This document shows, in pieces, positions 33,483-42,286 of a DNA stretch of 64,000 bases. The stretch is from assembly GCA_046329515.1 (NCBI GenBank), contig JAXLUM010000001.1, positions 310,001 through 374,000 of the forward strand, written 5' to 3'. How positions within the stretch are numbered: the first letter of the stretch is position 1; every line of letters begins with the position of its first letter. The position numbers and the translations under genes are program-made. Below the pieces are notes generated by a model. It had not been told where the DNA came from. It did no database searches and saw only the letters and a program-made list of their open reading frames with translations. The stretch is from Bog-950 sp046329515 (GTDB taxonomy: Bacteria; Bacteroidota; Bacteroidia; Chitinophagales; LD1).

Positions 33483-34310
33483 ATGAAAAAGAGTATAAGC
33501 CTTGTATTTATACTGGCCTTATTATTAATGGCCTTTAGAACTGCTGATGTTCTGCAGCAATTAAAAATTACTCAACAGGAAGCGAATGACTACGTTTTGC
33601 AAACGGTACAGTACGAGCACCTTTCCTATCCTTCCTCAGCACGTTATGTGCCTGCTTCGGCAAGGGTAGAAACGGCGAAAGCGGTTATTGCCCTAGCAAA
33701 AACCTATACGCAAAGTGCCACATTTAAAAGTGCTTATGTCATTTGGTGGAAGGAGCAGGAACCTGCGCAACCTGAAACAGTGGAGCAAAGAATTAAAAGT
33801 GTTGAGGATGAAAAAAAGCGCAATGAACAGGGAGCAGATGAAGGAGAGGCTAACCTGCGTAAGCAAATTGCGGCTACAACCGACCCGCAAATGAAGAAGA
33901 GTTTGCAGGAAGCGTTGGACGGCTATATGGAAGCGAAGAAGCAAATGGATGCCCAAATGCAAAGCCCTGAAATGAAGCAAATGGCTGCCGATATGGTGGT
34001 GAACCAGCGCAAGCAATTTGAAGAAGATTTTAAAAAGGAAACAGAAGCCTATAAACAGAAATATGCGGACTGGCAATTGCGTAAGGACCCGAATAATGCA
34101 GTACGCAAAATGCTGAAGAAGTATTTGGAGTTGGCCCCCACTGTTGACTTCAACGCGCAAACAACCGCCAATCAGTCAGGGGTGAAAATGTTTGCTAAGC
34201 CTGAATACCAGGCAAAATCAGGTGAATGGAAAATGTGCTACCGCGCAGGTAAGGAAGTAAACGATGCCGTTCGTCCATTGGTTCAACAATGGTTGAATGA
34301 GCTTAAGTAG
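33483..34310 (+). CDS. Exported hypothetical protein with a charged coiled coil
   Basis: This 275-aa protein is not recognised. It has a hydrophobic N-terminus (MKKSISLVFILALLLMAF), which looks like a signal peptide or anchor. A long Lys/Glu/Gln-rich helical segment (about 95-215) contains methionine-rich KQMDAQMQSPEMKQMAADM. The C-terminal WKMCYRAGKEVNDAVRPLVQQWL is more globular. It lies alone between the frr terminator and a T9SS protein. A small hairpin TGGGCAA-GTTT-TTGCCCA follows directly at 34311-34328 but has no immediate T-run. Confidence 0.65.
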   Translation: MKKSISLVFILALLLMAFRTADVLQQLKITQQEANDYVLQTVQYEHLSYPSSARYVPASARVETAKAVIALAKTYTQSATFKSAYVIWWKEQEPAQPETVEQRIKSVEDEKKRNEQGADEGEANLRKQIAATTDPQMKKSLQEALDGYMEAKKQMDAQMQSPEMKQMAADMVVNQRKQFEEDFKKETEAYKQKYADWQLRKDPNNAVRKMLKKYLELAPTVDFNAQTTANQSGVKMFAKPEYQAKSGEWKMCYRAGKEVNDAVRPLVQQWLNELK

Positions 34311-34434
34311 TGGGCAAGTTTTTGCCCATCAGACAATTTTTTATGCGTTCCATTTCTTCTATTATCAGTAGTTTGCCTTAAGTAGCTGTTATTTGCAGCG
34401 GCAACGTTTTTGCTGATGGCCCTAAAAGGTCATT

Positions 34435-35067
34435 ATGAAAAAACTAATACTTCTTGCCTTTGTACTCAGTTTGGGTTTTGCAAAAGCACAATCTATTACA
34501 CCACGAGGCACCAATATTTGCGATAGCTTTACTGTTGATTTTAGCGATACATCTTCGGGCCTATTTTTTCATTTTGTTGAAGAAGGCTACACTCCCAATG
34601 GAATGGTTATTCAGGAACGCCGTTGGTATTTTGGCGACCCCGGTTCTGATACCGCTAATACCTCAAAAGCTATTCAGCCTGACCATATGTTTAGCGCACC
34701 CGGCACCTATACTGTTTGCCTTGCCGCCGATGCTAAATTGCCGGGAGAACCGGGCGGGCAGGATATTTTTTGCTACGACTCAATATGTAAAACCGTGGTG
34801 GTTTTAGCTAGTGTTATTAATGATGAACCGCTGCACGGGCTCAATAAGTTTTATCCCAATCCGGCGCAAAACTACATAGCATGGAATGGGCAACCCGCTG
34901 AAATTTCAGAGGTGATATTGTATGACATCCACGGTAAGGAATGTTTTCATATACTAAATCCAATATCGCAACTTTCATTGCCAACAAAATGCCCGAACGG
35001 TATATACTTTCTCTATTATAAGACCAGGGAAGGGATTCAAAAACAGAAGATAACTATACAACGCTGA
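34435..35067 (+). CDS. Small secreted PKD-like protein with T9SS type A domain
   Basis: This 210-aa protein has a signal peptide (1-18, ending GFAKAQ) and one PKD-like beta domain, seen in VDFSDTSSG, WYFGDPGSDTANTS and HMFSAPGTYTVCLA. The C-terminal T9SS type A domain follows (KFYPNPAQNYIAW, LYDIHGKECFH, CPNGIYFLYY). So about a third of the protein is export signal. PKD domains mediate protein or glycan contacts; no catalytic site is seen. Its stop directly abuts the convergent radical SAM gene's stop (35067|35068). Confidence 0.8.
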   Translation: MKKLILLAFVLSLGFAKAQSITPRGTNICDSFTVDFSDTSSGLFFHFVEEGYTPNGMVIQERRWYFGDPGSDTANTSKAIQPDHMFSAPGTYTVCLAADAKLPGEPGGQDIFCYDSICKTVVVLASVINDEPLHGLNKFYPNPAQNYIAWNGQPAEISEVILYDIHGKECFHILNPISQLSLPTKCPNGIYFLYYKTREGIQKQKITIQR

Positions 35068-36081
35068 TCAGGCCCATACCTGTGTTCCTTCGCTGCAATT
35101 GGTACATATATCAATTTGCTTACGTGAGGTAAGTATGCGCGAACGGAAAGAGTGATATAAGGAACTTTGCCAAATGGCTTTAAACGATTTTTCGTTCAAA
35201 TCGCCTAATTGGTGTTGCGCATCTTTATCAAAACAACAAGGCACAATGCGCCCGTCCCAGGTTATCACGCAACTATGCCATAGTTTCCAGCAATGGTTTA
35301 GCAGTTCATTCTTTATGGTGTATTTGCCATTCCTTTTTTTGTAGCGCGAATACTTATCAATGGTTGGAATCAATTCATTGCCATTCTCGTACTCATACAC
35401 CTGTGCTGTTTTCAATTTCACTTCGTCAACGCCAAGCTCTTTACCCAGGGCTTGCACTTCTGCAATTTGATGTTCGTTAGGTTTAACTACTAAAAACTGA
35501 AATATGATGTGAGGGGTAGCAGAACCCAATTCCTTCTTAGCCTTAATCAGGTTTTTTGTGCCTTCTATCACCTTCTCCAGTTTACCCCCCCTGCGGTATT
35601 GCTCGTAGGTTTCCTGCGTAGTGCCGTCAATAGAAATGAGAATGCGGTCAAGTCCGCTTTCAACCGTTTCCCTTGCCTTACGTTCAGTTAAGTAATGCGC
35701 ATTGGTGCTGGTTACGGTATAAATGTTTTTTTGCGCGGCATACTTTACCAGCTCTAAAAACTTGGGGTGCATATAAGGCTCTCCCTGAAAATAGAAATAC
35801 AGGTAAATTAATTTATCGCCTATCTCATCTATGGTTTTTTTGTAAAAGCCATAATCCAGGTTTCCGGTAGGTCGGCTGAATTGCTTTAGTCCGCTTGGGC
35901 ACTCCGGGCAACCCAGGTTGCAGTTGGTAGTAGGCTCAATGGAAACATTAAAAGGCACACCCCATTGAATTGGCTTAGCGCTCCATTTAGCCAGGTAAAA
36001 GGAACTAACCACTGAAGCAGCATTAAACGCTTTTGCTACATTCAGTTTTCGCAAAAAGTTGAGCGTATCCTTTGTATGCAC
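35068..36081 (-). CDS. Radical SAM/SPASM domain protein
   Basis: This 337-aa enzyme has the radical SAM cluster motif CX3CX2C (NCNLGCPECPSG) and a C-terminal SPASM-type cysteine set (CWKLWHSCVITWDGRIVPCC, then ICTNCSEG) that should bind extra Fe-S clusters. The IDGTTQETYEQYRRGGKLEKVIEG stretch is typical of SPASM enzymes. These modify peptides or small molecules, but no precursor peptide gene is obvious nearby, so the substrate is unknown. It is transcribed alone from the 133-bp gap before the tRNA. Confidence 0.92.
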   Translation of the reverse strand: MHTKDTLNFLRKLNVAKAFNAASVVSSFYLAKWSAKPIQWGVPFNVSIEPTTNCNLGCPECPSGLKQFSRPTGNLDYGFYKKTIDEIGDKLIYLYFYFQGEPYMHPKFLELVKYAAQKNIYTVTSTNAHYLTERKARETVESGLDRILISIDGTTQETYEQYRRGGKLEKVIEGTKNLIKAKKELGSATPHIIFQFLVVKPNEHQIAEVQALGKELGVDEVKLKTAQVYEYENGNELIPTIDKYSRYKKRNGKYTIKNELLNHCWKLWHSCVITWDGRIVPCCFDKDAQHQLGDLNEKSFKAIWQSSLYHSFRSRILTSRKQIDICTNCSEGTQVWA

Positions 36082-36155
36082 GCTGCAAGTTATCTATAAA
36101 CTGCCGTAAATAAACTCCCGGGGCTACCCTTATTTCACAATTTGCTACTAAAAAT

Positions 36156-36163
36156 TACTTTTG
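36156..36163 (+). promoter_or_regulatory. Putative -7 box for tRNA-Leu
   Basis: TACTTTTG fits TAnnTTTG exactly and lies about 50 nt upstream of the tRNA 5' end. A clear TTG at the -33 distance is missing, so this is tentative. Confidence 0.35.
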
Positions 36164-36214
36164 CAGTCCTCTGAAAAGAGAAGTGCTGTGCCGGCTGTTG
36201 CCTGCATATCTACC

Positions 36215-36296
36215 GCCCAGGTGGCGAAACTGGTAGACGCGCTCGTTTCAGGTGCGAGAGCCGCAAGGTGTGGGGGTTCGAATCCCTTCCTGGGCA
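36215..36296 (+). tRNA. tRNA-Leu (anticodon CAG)
   Basis: An 82-nt cloverleaf is readable by eye. The acceptor stem GCCCAGG (36215-36221) pairs with CCTGGGC (36289-36295), and A36296 is the discriminator. The anticodon stem is CTCGT/GCGAG with loop TTCAGGT, giving anticodon CAG at 36249-36251, which reads CUG leucine codons. A long class II variable arm follows, and the T arm has loop TTCGAAT. CCA is not encoded. A hairpin terminator lies directly downstream. Confidence 0.95.
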
Positions 36297-36298
36297 CG

Positions 36299-36333
36299 AA
36301 ATGGTTGGCTATAAGGCCAGCCATTTTCATTTT
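36299..36333 (+). terminator. Terminator of tRNA-Leu
   Basis: AATGGTTGGC (36300-36309) pairs with GCCAGCCATT (36316-36325), with one G-U wobble and loop TATAAG, followed by TTCATTTTAT. It ends just before the stop of the convergent reverse-strand gene. Confidence 0.75.
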
Positions 36334-36336
36334 ATA

Positions 36337-36792
36337 CTAAAACGTCCTGTTTTCTTCGCTGGGCGAAATGCCTAAATCATCTGCTATGCTCATTTCGGTT
36401 GGCCGTTGCAACGCCAAAATCAACCACGTCATAAAAGCTAAACCTATAGTTAGGTAGCATCCGGTAATCAAAGTTATAGTACAACTAAAAAGGGTACTTG
36501 CTTCAAGCATGGCAACTTTTATGATAAAAGCGGTACGGTAACTATCCAGTTTCTTTTCAATTGTGGTTTCTGCTTTTGCCTTATCAACTACTTTGCTGAA
36601 AATGAATTTTGAAATAACTGAAATGCTTAAAGCAAAAACAACAGCTACACCAACAAAAATCTGTTCTTCATCCACAGGGGTAGTGTGCAACGGCTTAAAC
36701 GCCACAGCAGTGGTAATGAAAATATATACCAGTGAGCCTAACGTTAAAGCGATATGAATGATTTGAAGCGCCTTTATTTTTTCTTTAATCAT
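36337..36792 (-). CDS. Hypothetical four-helix membrane protein
   Basis: This 151-aa protein has four predicted membrane helices (about 8-32, 45-67, 88-112 and 113-132) and no recognised motif. The C-terminal tail is short and polar (PTEMSIADDLGISPSEENRTF). Its start overlaps the end of the 3-hydroxyacyl-CoA dehydrogenase gene by 8 nt, so the two are co-transcribed and probably translationally coupled. Any link to fatty acid or hydroxybutyrate metabolism is only from this position. Confidence 0.75.
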   Translation of the reverse strand: MIKEKIKALQIIHIALTLGSLVYIFITTAVAFKPLHTTPVDEEQIFVGVAVVFALSISVISKFIFSKVVDKAKAETTIEKKLDSYRTAFIIKVAMLEASTLFSCTITLITGCYLTIGLAFMTWLILALQRPTEMSIADDLGISPSEENRTF

Positions 36793-37633
36793 ACTTGTAA
36801 AAGCCTTTACCTGTTTTCTTTCCTAAATGCCCGGCATCTACTTTCTGCTCTTGTATGCGCGAAGGGCGGAACTTAGCATCCCGGTGGAAGGATTCAAACA
36901 AAGAGGAGGTAACCGCAAAGTTGATATCGTTACCCACCATGTCCATTAATTTAAATGGCCCTAACTTAAAACCTGCGCTTTCCATTAAAGTATCAATTGT
37001 TTCCATGGGGGCCACATTTTCCTCTAAAAGCTTAAGGCTTTCAACATAATAGTGTCGGGCAACACGGTTTACAATAAAACCCGGCGAATCTTTACAAATT
37101 ACCGGCGACTTACCCACCTTAAGTGAAAGTTCTTTTAGTGTATTCACTACCTCTTGCGAAGTTTCAGCGGCAACAATAATCTCAACCAGCTTCATTATGT
37201 GTGCAGGGTTAAAAAAGTGATACCCCACAATTCGTTCTGCATTCTTAATCCCCTTTGCAATTCTTGTAATAGGTATTGATGAGGTGTTACTGGCCAAAAT
37301 TGTTTTGGCGCCGTTTATTTCTGCAAGCTTTGCAAACAACTCTTGTTTGGCTTCAATCTTTTCTATTATAGCTTCAACTATCAAGTCCGCCTGCAGTTCA
37401 TTTACGCTGCTGGTAAACTTTATGCGCTTCATTGTGTCGTCCTTTTCGGCTGCCGTCATTTTGTTTTTAGCTACAGCGCCATCAAGGTTCTTTTCTATCT
37501 CGGTTTTGGCCTTGTTTAACTGATTCTCGGTCAAATCATATAAAACTACCTCAAAGCCATTCTGTGCAAATACCTGCCCTATACCCAAACCCATGGCGCC
37601 TGCACCGGCAATTCCTATCTTCTTAATTTCCAT
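36785..37633 (-). CDS. 3-hydroxyacyl-CoA (3-hydroxybutyryl-CoA) dehydrogenase
   Basis: This 282-aa NAD(P)-dependent enzyme is a short-type 3-hydroxybutyryl-CoA dehydrogenase (hbd/paaH-like). It starts with the dinucleotide fold GIAGAGAMGLGIGQVFAQNG and shows ASNTSSIPITRIA, the catalytic-His region VGYHFFNPAHIMKLVEI, and KSPVICKDSPGFIVNRV, where the Asn is conserved. It oxidises 3-hydroxyacyl-CoA in beta-oxidation or reduces acetoacetyl-CoA in the opposite sense. It lacks a fused enoyl-CoA hydratase. It is divergent from priA and overlaps the downstream membrane protein gene. Confidence 0.94.
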   Translation of the reverse strand: MEIKKIGIAGAGAMGLGIGQVFAQNGFEVVLYDLTENQLNKAKTEIEKNLDGAVAKNKMTAAEKDDTMKRIKFTSSVNELQADLIVEAIIEKIEAKQELFAKLAEINGAKTILASNTSSIPITRIAKGIKNAERIVGYHFFNPAHIMKLVEIIVAAETSQEVVNTLKELSLKVGKSPVICKDSPGFIVNRVARHYYVESLKLLEENVAPMETIDTLMESAGFKLGPFKLMDMVGNDINFAVTSSLFESFHRDAKFRPSRIQEQKVDAGHLGKKTGKGFYKYD

Positions 37634-37726
37634 ATTATTCTTGCTTGGGTAAAAATGACGATTTTTCTAATAATCCCCCGCTTCTTAAATTAAAGCATAT
37701 TCCACGGTCTTTTTATTTTCATCGCT

Positions 37727-40180
37727 GTGAGTTCCCTGGTTACCTATGTAGATGTTATTCTTCCCTTGCCCCTGCCGCAGGCTTATACCTATGCCGTGCC
37801 GGTGGACCTGGTAGCCTTTGTTAAGGTTGGCCAACGTGTTATTGTGCAGTTTGGTAAAAACAAATTCTACTCTGCTATAATCAAAAAGGTTCATCACAAT
37901 AAACCGGCAGTAGAAGCAAAACTTATTGAAGGCCTTGCCGAAGAAGAGGCGGTAGTTACCGAAACGCAATTGGCCTTTTGGGCATGGGTAAGCAGCTATT
38001 ATATGTGTACGGAAGGGGAGGTGATGAATGCAGCCTTACCTGCCGGGTTAAAGATTTCCAGCGAAACTAAAATTCGGTTTAATGAGCATTACGAAGGCGA
38101 TTATGAAGCTCTGAGTGATGATGAATTTACGGTGGTGCAGGCTTTACGTGCGCAGGACGAAATGCGCCTGCCCGATATTCAGGATTTGCTGAAGAAGCGG
38201 AATGTTTATCCCCTGCTCAAAACGCTATTCAATTTAGGTATAGCCGTTTCATCGGAGGAACTGTTGAACAAATTCAAACCACGAACAGAGGTTTTTGTAA
38301 AACTGGCCGACGAGTACCGAAACGAGGACAAGCTGGAGAAACTGTATGAAGATTTAAGCCGCGCGCCAAAGCAGGTTCAGTTGTTATTAGCGTATACACA
38401 GCTTGGCGCAAAGGCCAAACACATCCGCAAAAACGAACTGCTGGATTTAGCGAAGGTAAGTAGTAGTGTATTGAAAGGATTAGTTGATAAGGGGGTGTTT
38501 GCCGAATTTAGAGTAGAGGTTTCCCGTCTCGGAAATTTTAAGGCGGAAGAACCTGAAACGCTGCCGCTTAGTGAGGAGCAACAAAAGGCGTTGGGCCAAA
38601 TTCGCGATTACTACCAAAGTAAACAGGTGGTGCTGTTGCATGGGGTAACAGGCAGTGGCAAAACCAATATTTACATTGAAAAGATAAAAGGCCGCATAGA
38701 GAAAGGAGAACAGGTGTTATACCTTTTACCTGAAATTGCTCTTACTGCACAAATAATTAATCGTCTGCGCAAGGTGTTTGGTGATACGGTTGGTATCTAT
38801 CACTCCAAATTCAACCAAAATGAAAGAGTGGAAATTTGGAATAAGGTGTTGCGCGGAGAGTACAAAGTTATCATTGGTGCACGCTCTGCGCTTTTTCTGC
38901 CGTTCAAGCAACTGGGCCTTGTAATTGTTGATGAAGAACACGACCAATCACTTAAGCAGTTTGATCCTGCGCCGCGTTATAATGCCCGCGATAGCTCCAT
39001 TGTGTTGGCTTCCATGTTCAATGCCCATGTTATACTTGGCACAGCTACACCCTCAATTGAAACCTATTACAACTGCGAGAAAGAAAAATTTGGCTTGGTA
39101 AAACTTACCAGGCGCTACGGGGGTATGGAAATGCCGGAGATATCTATAGTAGATACACGCACTATGCGCCGTAAGCATAAAATGCAGGGCAACTTCAGCA
39201 ATACCATGATTGATGAAATCTCGCTCTCGTTACAAAATAAGGAGCAGGTAATACTCTTTATCAATCGGCGTGGCTTTGCCAACTACCAGGTTTGCAAAAC
39301 CTGCAACTACGTATACAAGTGTAAAAATTGCGATGTAAGCCTCACGTACCACAAATTTCAGAACCAGCTTATTTGCCATTACTGCGGTTACTTCGAGAAG
39401 GTAAGCAATAAGTGTAAAAGTTGCGGCGCTATTGATTTGGATATAGTAGGCATGGGCACCGAAAAAATTGAGGATGAAATAGCCGAACATTTCCCATCAG
39501 CAAAAGTTGGCCGTTTAGACTATGATGCAGTGCGAACCAAGCAGGGCCACGCAGAGGTTATCTCTAAATTTGAGAACCGCGAGATAGATATATTGGTAGG
39601 CACGCAAATGGTTACTAAAGGGCTTGACTTTGACCATGTAAGCCTTGTAGGTATTATCAATGCCGACCAACTGTTGAACCATCCCGGCTATAGGGCGCAT
39701 GAACGGGCCTTTCAATTAATGATGCAGGTAGCAGGTAGGGCAGGCCGCAAAAACAAAAAGGGTAAGGTGCTTATTCAGTGTTCTGACCCACTGCACCCCA
39801 TTATTCAGGATGTAGTTAGTAATGATTATAAGCGCTTGTATGAGCGGGAACTGCTATACCGTAGGCAATTTCAATACCCGCCTTTTACCCGTTTAATAGA
39901 AATCACCTTGCGTCATAAGGAAGTGCAGGCAGTTGAAAAGGCGGCCTTATATTTTGTAAACGAAACGCGTAAACAACACAACTCCTTAGTGCTTGGGCCG
40001 GCGGTGCCGTTTATATCCAAGGTTAATAACTACTACATACGCGAAGTGCTGCTTAAAACCACGGCGCAAACGCCCGGCTTGCCTTCGCTTAAAGAATCTA
40101 TTCGCCAGGTGCTGGATAAAATGAAAGGAGTGCCCGAGTTTAAAAACGTTGATATAAGTGTGGATGTTGACCCTCTTTAA
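37727..40180 (+). CDS. priA: Primosomal protein N' (replication restart helicase PriA)
   Basis: This 817-aa protein restarts stalled forks by loading the replicative helicase. It starts with GTG at 37727 (SSLVTYVDVILPLP), which keeps the usual N-terminal 3' DNA-binding domain (YTYAVP, VQFGKNKFYSAII). The helicase core has Walker A GVTGSGKTN, the DEEH box IVDEEHDQSLKQ, HVILGTATPSIE and VAGRAGRKNKKG. Between the lobes are eight zinc-binding cysteines in paired CxxC motifs (CKTCNY, CKNC, CHYC, CKSC). It stands alone and is divergent from the dehydrogenase gene. Confidence 0.97.
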   Translation: MSSLVTYVDVILPLPLPQAYTYAVPVDLVAFVKVGQRVIVQFGKNKFYSAIIKKVHHNKPAVEAKLIEGLAEEEAVVTETQLAFWAWVSSYYMCTEGEVMNAALPAGLKISSETKIRFNEHYEGDYEALSDDEFTVVQALRAQDEMRLPDIQDLLKKRNVYPLLKTLFNLGIAVSSEELLNKFKPRTEVFVKLADEYRNEDKLEKLYEDLSRAPKQVQLLLAYTQLGAKAKHIRKNELLDLAKVSSSVLKGLVDKGVFAEFRVEVSRLGNFKAEEPETLPLSEEQQKALGQIRDYYQSKQVVLLHGVTGSGKTNIYIEKIKGRIEKGEQVLYLLPEIALTAQIINRLRKVFGDTVGIYHSKFNQNERVEIWNKVLRGEYKVIIGARSALFLPFKQLGLVIVDEEHDQSLKQFDPAPRYNARDSSIVLASMFNAHVILGTATPSIETYYNCEKEKFGLVKLTRRYGGMEMPEISIVDTRTMRRKHKMQGNFSNTMIDEISLSLQNKEQVILFINRRGFANYQVCKTCNYVYKCKNCDVSLTYHKFQNQLICHYCGYFEKVSNKCKSCGAIDLDIVGMGTEKIEDEIAEHFPSAKVGRLDYDAVRTKQGHAEVISKFENREIDILVGTQMVTKGLDFDHVSLVGIINADQLLNHPGYRAHERAFQLMMQVAGRAGRKNKKGKVLIQCSDPLHPIIQDVVSNDYKRLYERELLYRRQFQYPPFTRLIEITLRHKEVQAVEKAALYFVNETRKQHNSLVLGPAVPFISKVNNYYIREVLLKTTAQTPGLPSLKESIRQVLDKMKGVPEFKNVDISVDVDPL

Positions 40181-40195
40181 CCTTCGCAAATAAAA

Positions 40196-40218
40196 AAGCC
40201 GCCTTTAAAAGGCGGCTT
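40196..40218 (-). terminator. Intrinsic terminator of the peroxiredoxin gene
   Basis: AAGCCGCCTT and AAGGCGGCTT form a perfect 10-bp stem. Read on the reverse strand it is followed by TTTTTATTTG, so it mainly ends the peroxiredoxin transcript; priA converges on it. Confidence 0.88.
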
Positions 40219-40239
40219 ATAAGTGTAAGTTGGTTTTAA

Positions 40240-40869
40240 TTAGTTTTTAGCAAGGTATTGCGCTACGGCCTCGTGGGTATCTTTCATACCTGCCTTACCG
40301 CTTGCCCAGTTTGCAGGGCAAACTTCACCGTTCTGCTCGTTAAATATTAAAGCATCTACCATACGGATAGCTTCATCAATATTACGGCCTAATGGAAGGT
40401 TGTTTACCAGCTGGTGCTGAACAATACCGTTTTTGTCAATCAGGAAAGTTCCGCGGTAAGCAATAAGTTCAGCAGTAGCCTGCATACGGTTTTGTTCGTC
40501 AAAAAAGTATTCGCCGTTTAACACGTCAAAGTTTGCTGAAATAGTTTTGCTGGTATCGGCAACTACCGGATAGGTAATACCTTTTATACCGCCTTGCTTT
40601 TTCTCTAATTGCATCCAGCCCCAGTGGCTTTGCTCCGTATCTGTACTGCAACCAACCACTACTGTTTCGCGGTTTTCAAATTCGCTTAGCTTTTCCTGGA
40701 AGGCCCACAATTCGGTAGGGCACACAAACGTGAAATCTTTAGGATAGAAGAAGAATACAACATACTTTTTGCCTAGGTATTGGTCCAGTGAGAAGTTCTC
40801 AACTATCTCGCCGTTTACCACAGCCTGCGCTTTAAATGAAGGCGCTTTTTTACCAACTAATACTGCCAT
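40240..40869 (-). CDS. Typical 2-Cys peroxiredoxin
   Basis: This 209-aa enzyme reduces H2O2 and organic peroxides. Peroxidatic C50 is in FTFVCPTELWAF and resolving C184 is in GEVCPANWASG near the C-terminus, the typical 2-Cys arrangement. Y and R residues of the active site are in FFYPKDF and YRGTFLID. It is close to AhpC/Prx forms that use thioredoxin; no ahpF is adjacent. On the reverse strand a TACCTTTG box (40914-40921) lies about 45 nt upstream of the start. The terminator at 40196-40218 ends it. Confidence 0.95.
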   Translation of the reverse strand: MAVLVGKKAPSFKAQAVVNGEIVENFSLDQYLGKKYVVFFFYPKDFTFVCPTELWAFQEKLSEFENRETVVVGCSTDTEQSHWGWMQLEKKQGGIKGITYPVVADTSKTISANFDVLNGEYFFDEQNRMQATAELIAYRGTFLIDKNGIVQHQLVNNLPLGRNIDEAIRMVDALIFNEQNGEVCPANWASGKAGMKDTHEAVAQYLAKN

Positions 40870-41034
40870 AATTTTTATTTTTTAGATCATTAAATTTTCT
40901 GCGCGAATATAGGCAAAGGTAGCTTAGCATCTGCCCCTGTATAATGATTGCGGTCAGAGGGCGGTTTAATTGATTGACTTTTGGAAAAATTCACATTCTT
41001 TTAAAGCGTTATAACCACACAGCAGTGCTTTAAA

Positions 41035-41496
41035 ATGATGAAAAAGAGCGCAGGCATCTTACTCTATAAAACGGACGGCAAAGCATTGAAAGTGATGCTG
41101 GTGCACCCCGGCGGGCCCTTTTTTGTTAAAAAGGATGCTGGCGTCTGGTCAATCCCAAAAGGAGAATTTGAGGAAAATGAAGACCCTCTAGCAGCAGCTA
41201 AAAGAGAATTTTTTGAGGAAATCGGCAGCCCGGTTACAGGTGAATTTATACCACTTGGTGAGGTAAAGCAGAAGGGAGGCAAAACGGTGTATTGCTGGGC
41301 GGTAGAAGGGGAGTTAAATACCTCAAAAATTACCGGCAATACCTTTAAAATGCCGTGGCCGCCAAGCTCAGGCAAACTGCAGGAGTTTCCTGAAGTAGAT
41401 AAGGTTGAATGGTTTACACTTGCCGCAGCTATTGAAAAAATTAATCCGGCCCAGGTATTACTCCTTGAGCGCTTACAGCAGCACCTTCACATATGA
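41035..41496 (+). CDS. Nudix hydrolase
   Basis: This 153-aa pyrophosphohydrolase has a complete Nudix box at residues 43-65 (G43, E49, R57, E58, E61, E62, G64), between WSIPKG and SPVTGEF. The N-terminus SAGILLYKTDGKALKVMLVHPGGPF resembles NTP/NDP-sugar type Nudix proteins, and the long tail WPPSSGKLQEFPEVDKVEWF recalls a subgroup found in many bacteria. The substrate is not predictable. It precedes a membrane-anchored protein gene by 53 nt on the same strand. Confidence 0.92.
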   Translation: MMKKSAGILLYKTDGKALKVMLVHPGGPFFVKKDAGVWSIPKGEFEENEDPLAAAKREFFEEIGSPVTGEFIPLGEVKQKGGKTVYCWAVEGELNTSKITGNTFKMPWPPSSGKLQEFPEVDKVEWFTLAAAIEKINPAQVLLLERLQQHLHI

Positions 41497-41549
41497 AGTA
41501 GCAATTGCTTTTATTCCTTGCCATTTTATATTAGAGGTCAAATTACTTT

Positions 41550-42215
41550 ATGAGCAAAGGCAGGTTTTTTTTGATTGCTGTTGGCATAGTGCTACTTATA
41601 GCAGCAGGCTTTTTTACAGGTTTATTTAAAGGCGTTAACCTGGTTCGGCAGGGGCTTATTGATAACTACCCCACCGTCCGTAATGTATTGAGCGGCTCGT
41701 ACATAGAAGTAGATAGCGTAGAGGAAGTTTTACTTACTAAAAATGAAGCGCCTGAGCTGGTAGAGCTCTTGAAAGGCTCGAATACCGGCGATACCTTGCA
41801 TGTTACCGTTCCATATTACGGGCGCTATGGTGTTGACATGAACCGTTTTATTCGTGTAGTGCGTGACGGTGAGGATGCCGAGGTTTCGGTAGCCAAAATG
41901 GTAATGACCTATTGTGAAATTAAATTTCAGGATATAACTGTGAATGGTCAGTCAGCGGCTTCAGTTATTAAAGAGGGTAACTATCCTCTGCTACGTTCTA
42001 AGTTATATGAATATATGTTGCCTGTTCTTTCAAAAAATAAGTCGCATATCGCCAAGGCAAAATTGAATGCGGCAAAAGCGCTGGTGTTTTACTTTGAACC
42101 TTACAAATTTCATCTGCACTTCTTCGTTGATAATCAGTTACAACCCGTTCCGGTAGTGCCCGGCGCCAATAAAGATGTAGATGAATACATCCACGAGGTT
42201 TTCGAGAAAAAATAA
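41550..42215 (+). CDS. Membrane-anchored hypothetical, DUF4230-like
   Basis: This 221-aa protein has one N-terminal membrane helix (residues 5-26) and a mixed alpha/beta extracytoplasmic domain. The stretch DTLHVTVPYYGRYGVDMNR and the later SVAKMVMTYCEIKFQDITV resemble DUF4230 proteins by eye; I am not sure of this. No catalytic motif is seen. It follows the Nudix gene by 53 nt, and a hairpin at 42231-42257 separates it from the convergent giant gene. Confidence 0.6.
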   Translation: MSKGRFFLIAVGIVLLIAAGFFTGLFKGVNLVRQGLIDNYPTVRNVLSGSYIEVDSVEEVLLTKNEAPELVELLKGSNTGDTLHVTVPYYGRYGVDMNRFIRVVRDGEDAEVSVAKMVMTYCEIKFQDITVNGQSAASVIKEGNYPLLRSKLYEYMLPVLSKNKSHIAKAKLNAAKALVFYFEPYKFHLHFFVDNQLQPVPVVPGANKDVDEYIHEVFEKK

Positions 42216-42230
42216 CCGCCTTAAAAACAA

Positions 42231-42257
42231 AATCCCGACGCCGGAGCGATCGGGATT
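42231..42257 (-). terminator. Hairpin between convergent genes, likely terminator of the giant SprB gene
   Basis: AATCCCGA (42231-42238) and TCGGGATT (42250-42257) form an 8-bp stem with an 11-nt loop. Read on the reverse strand it is followed by TTGTTTTTAAGG. The CCCGA/TCGGG stem resembles the palindrome at 57418-57435. Confidence 0.6.
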
Positions 42258-42286
42258 CTTGTTGGACATGAGGAAATCTTAATATC

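Noticed and set aside
36148..36330. Reverse-strand open frame across the tRNA
   Set aside because: It is the complement of the tRNA-Leu gene; peptides of this kind are a common artefact of tRNA regions.
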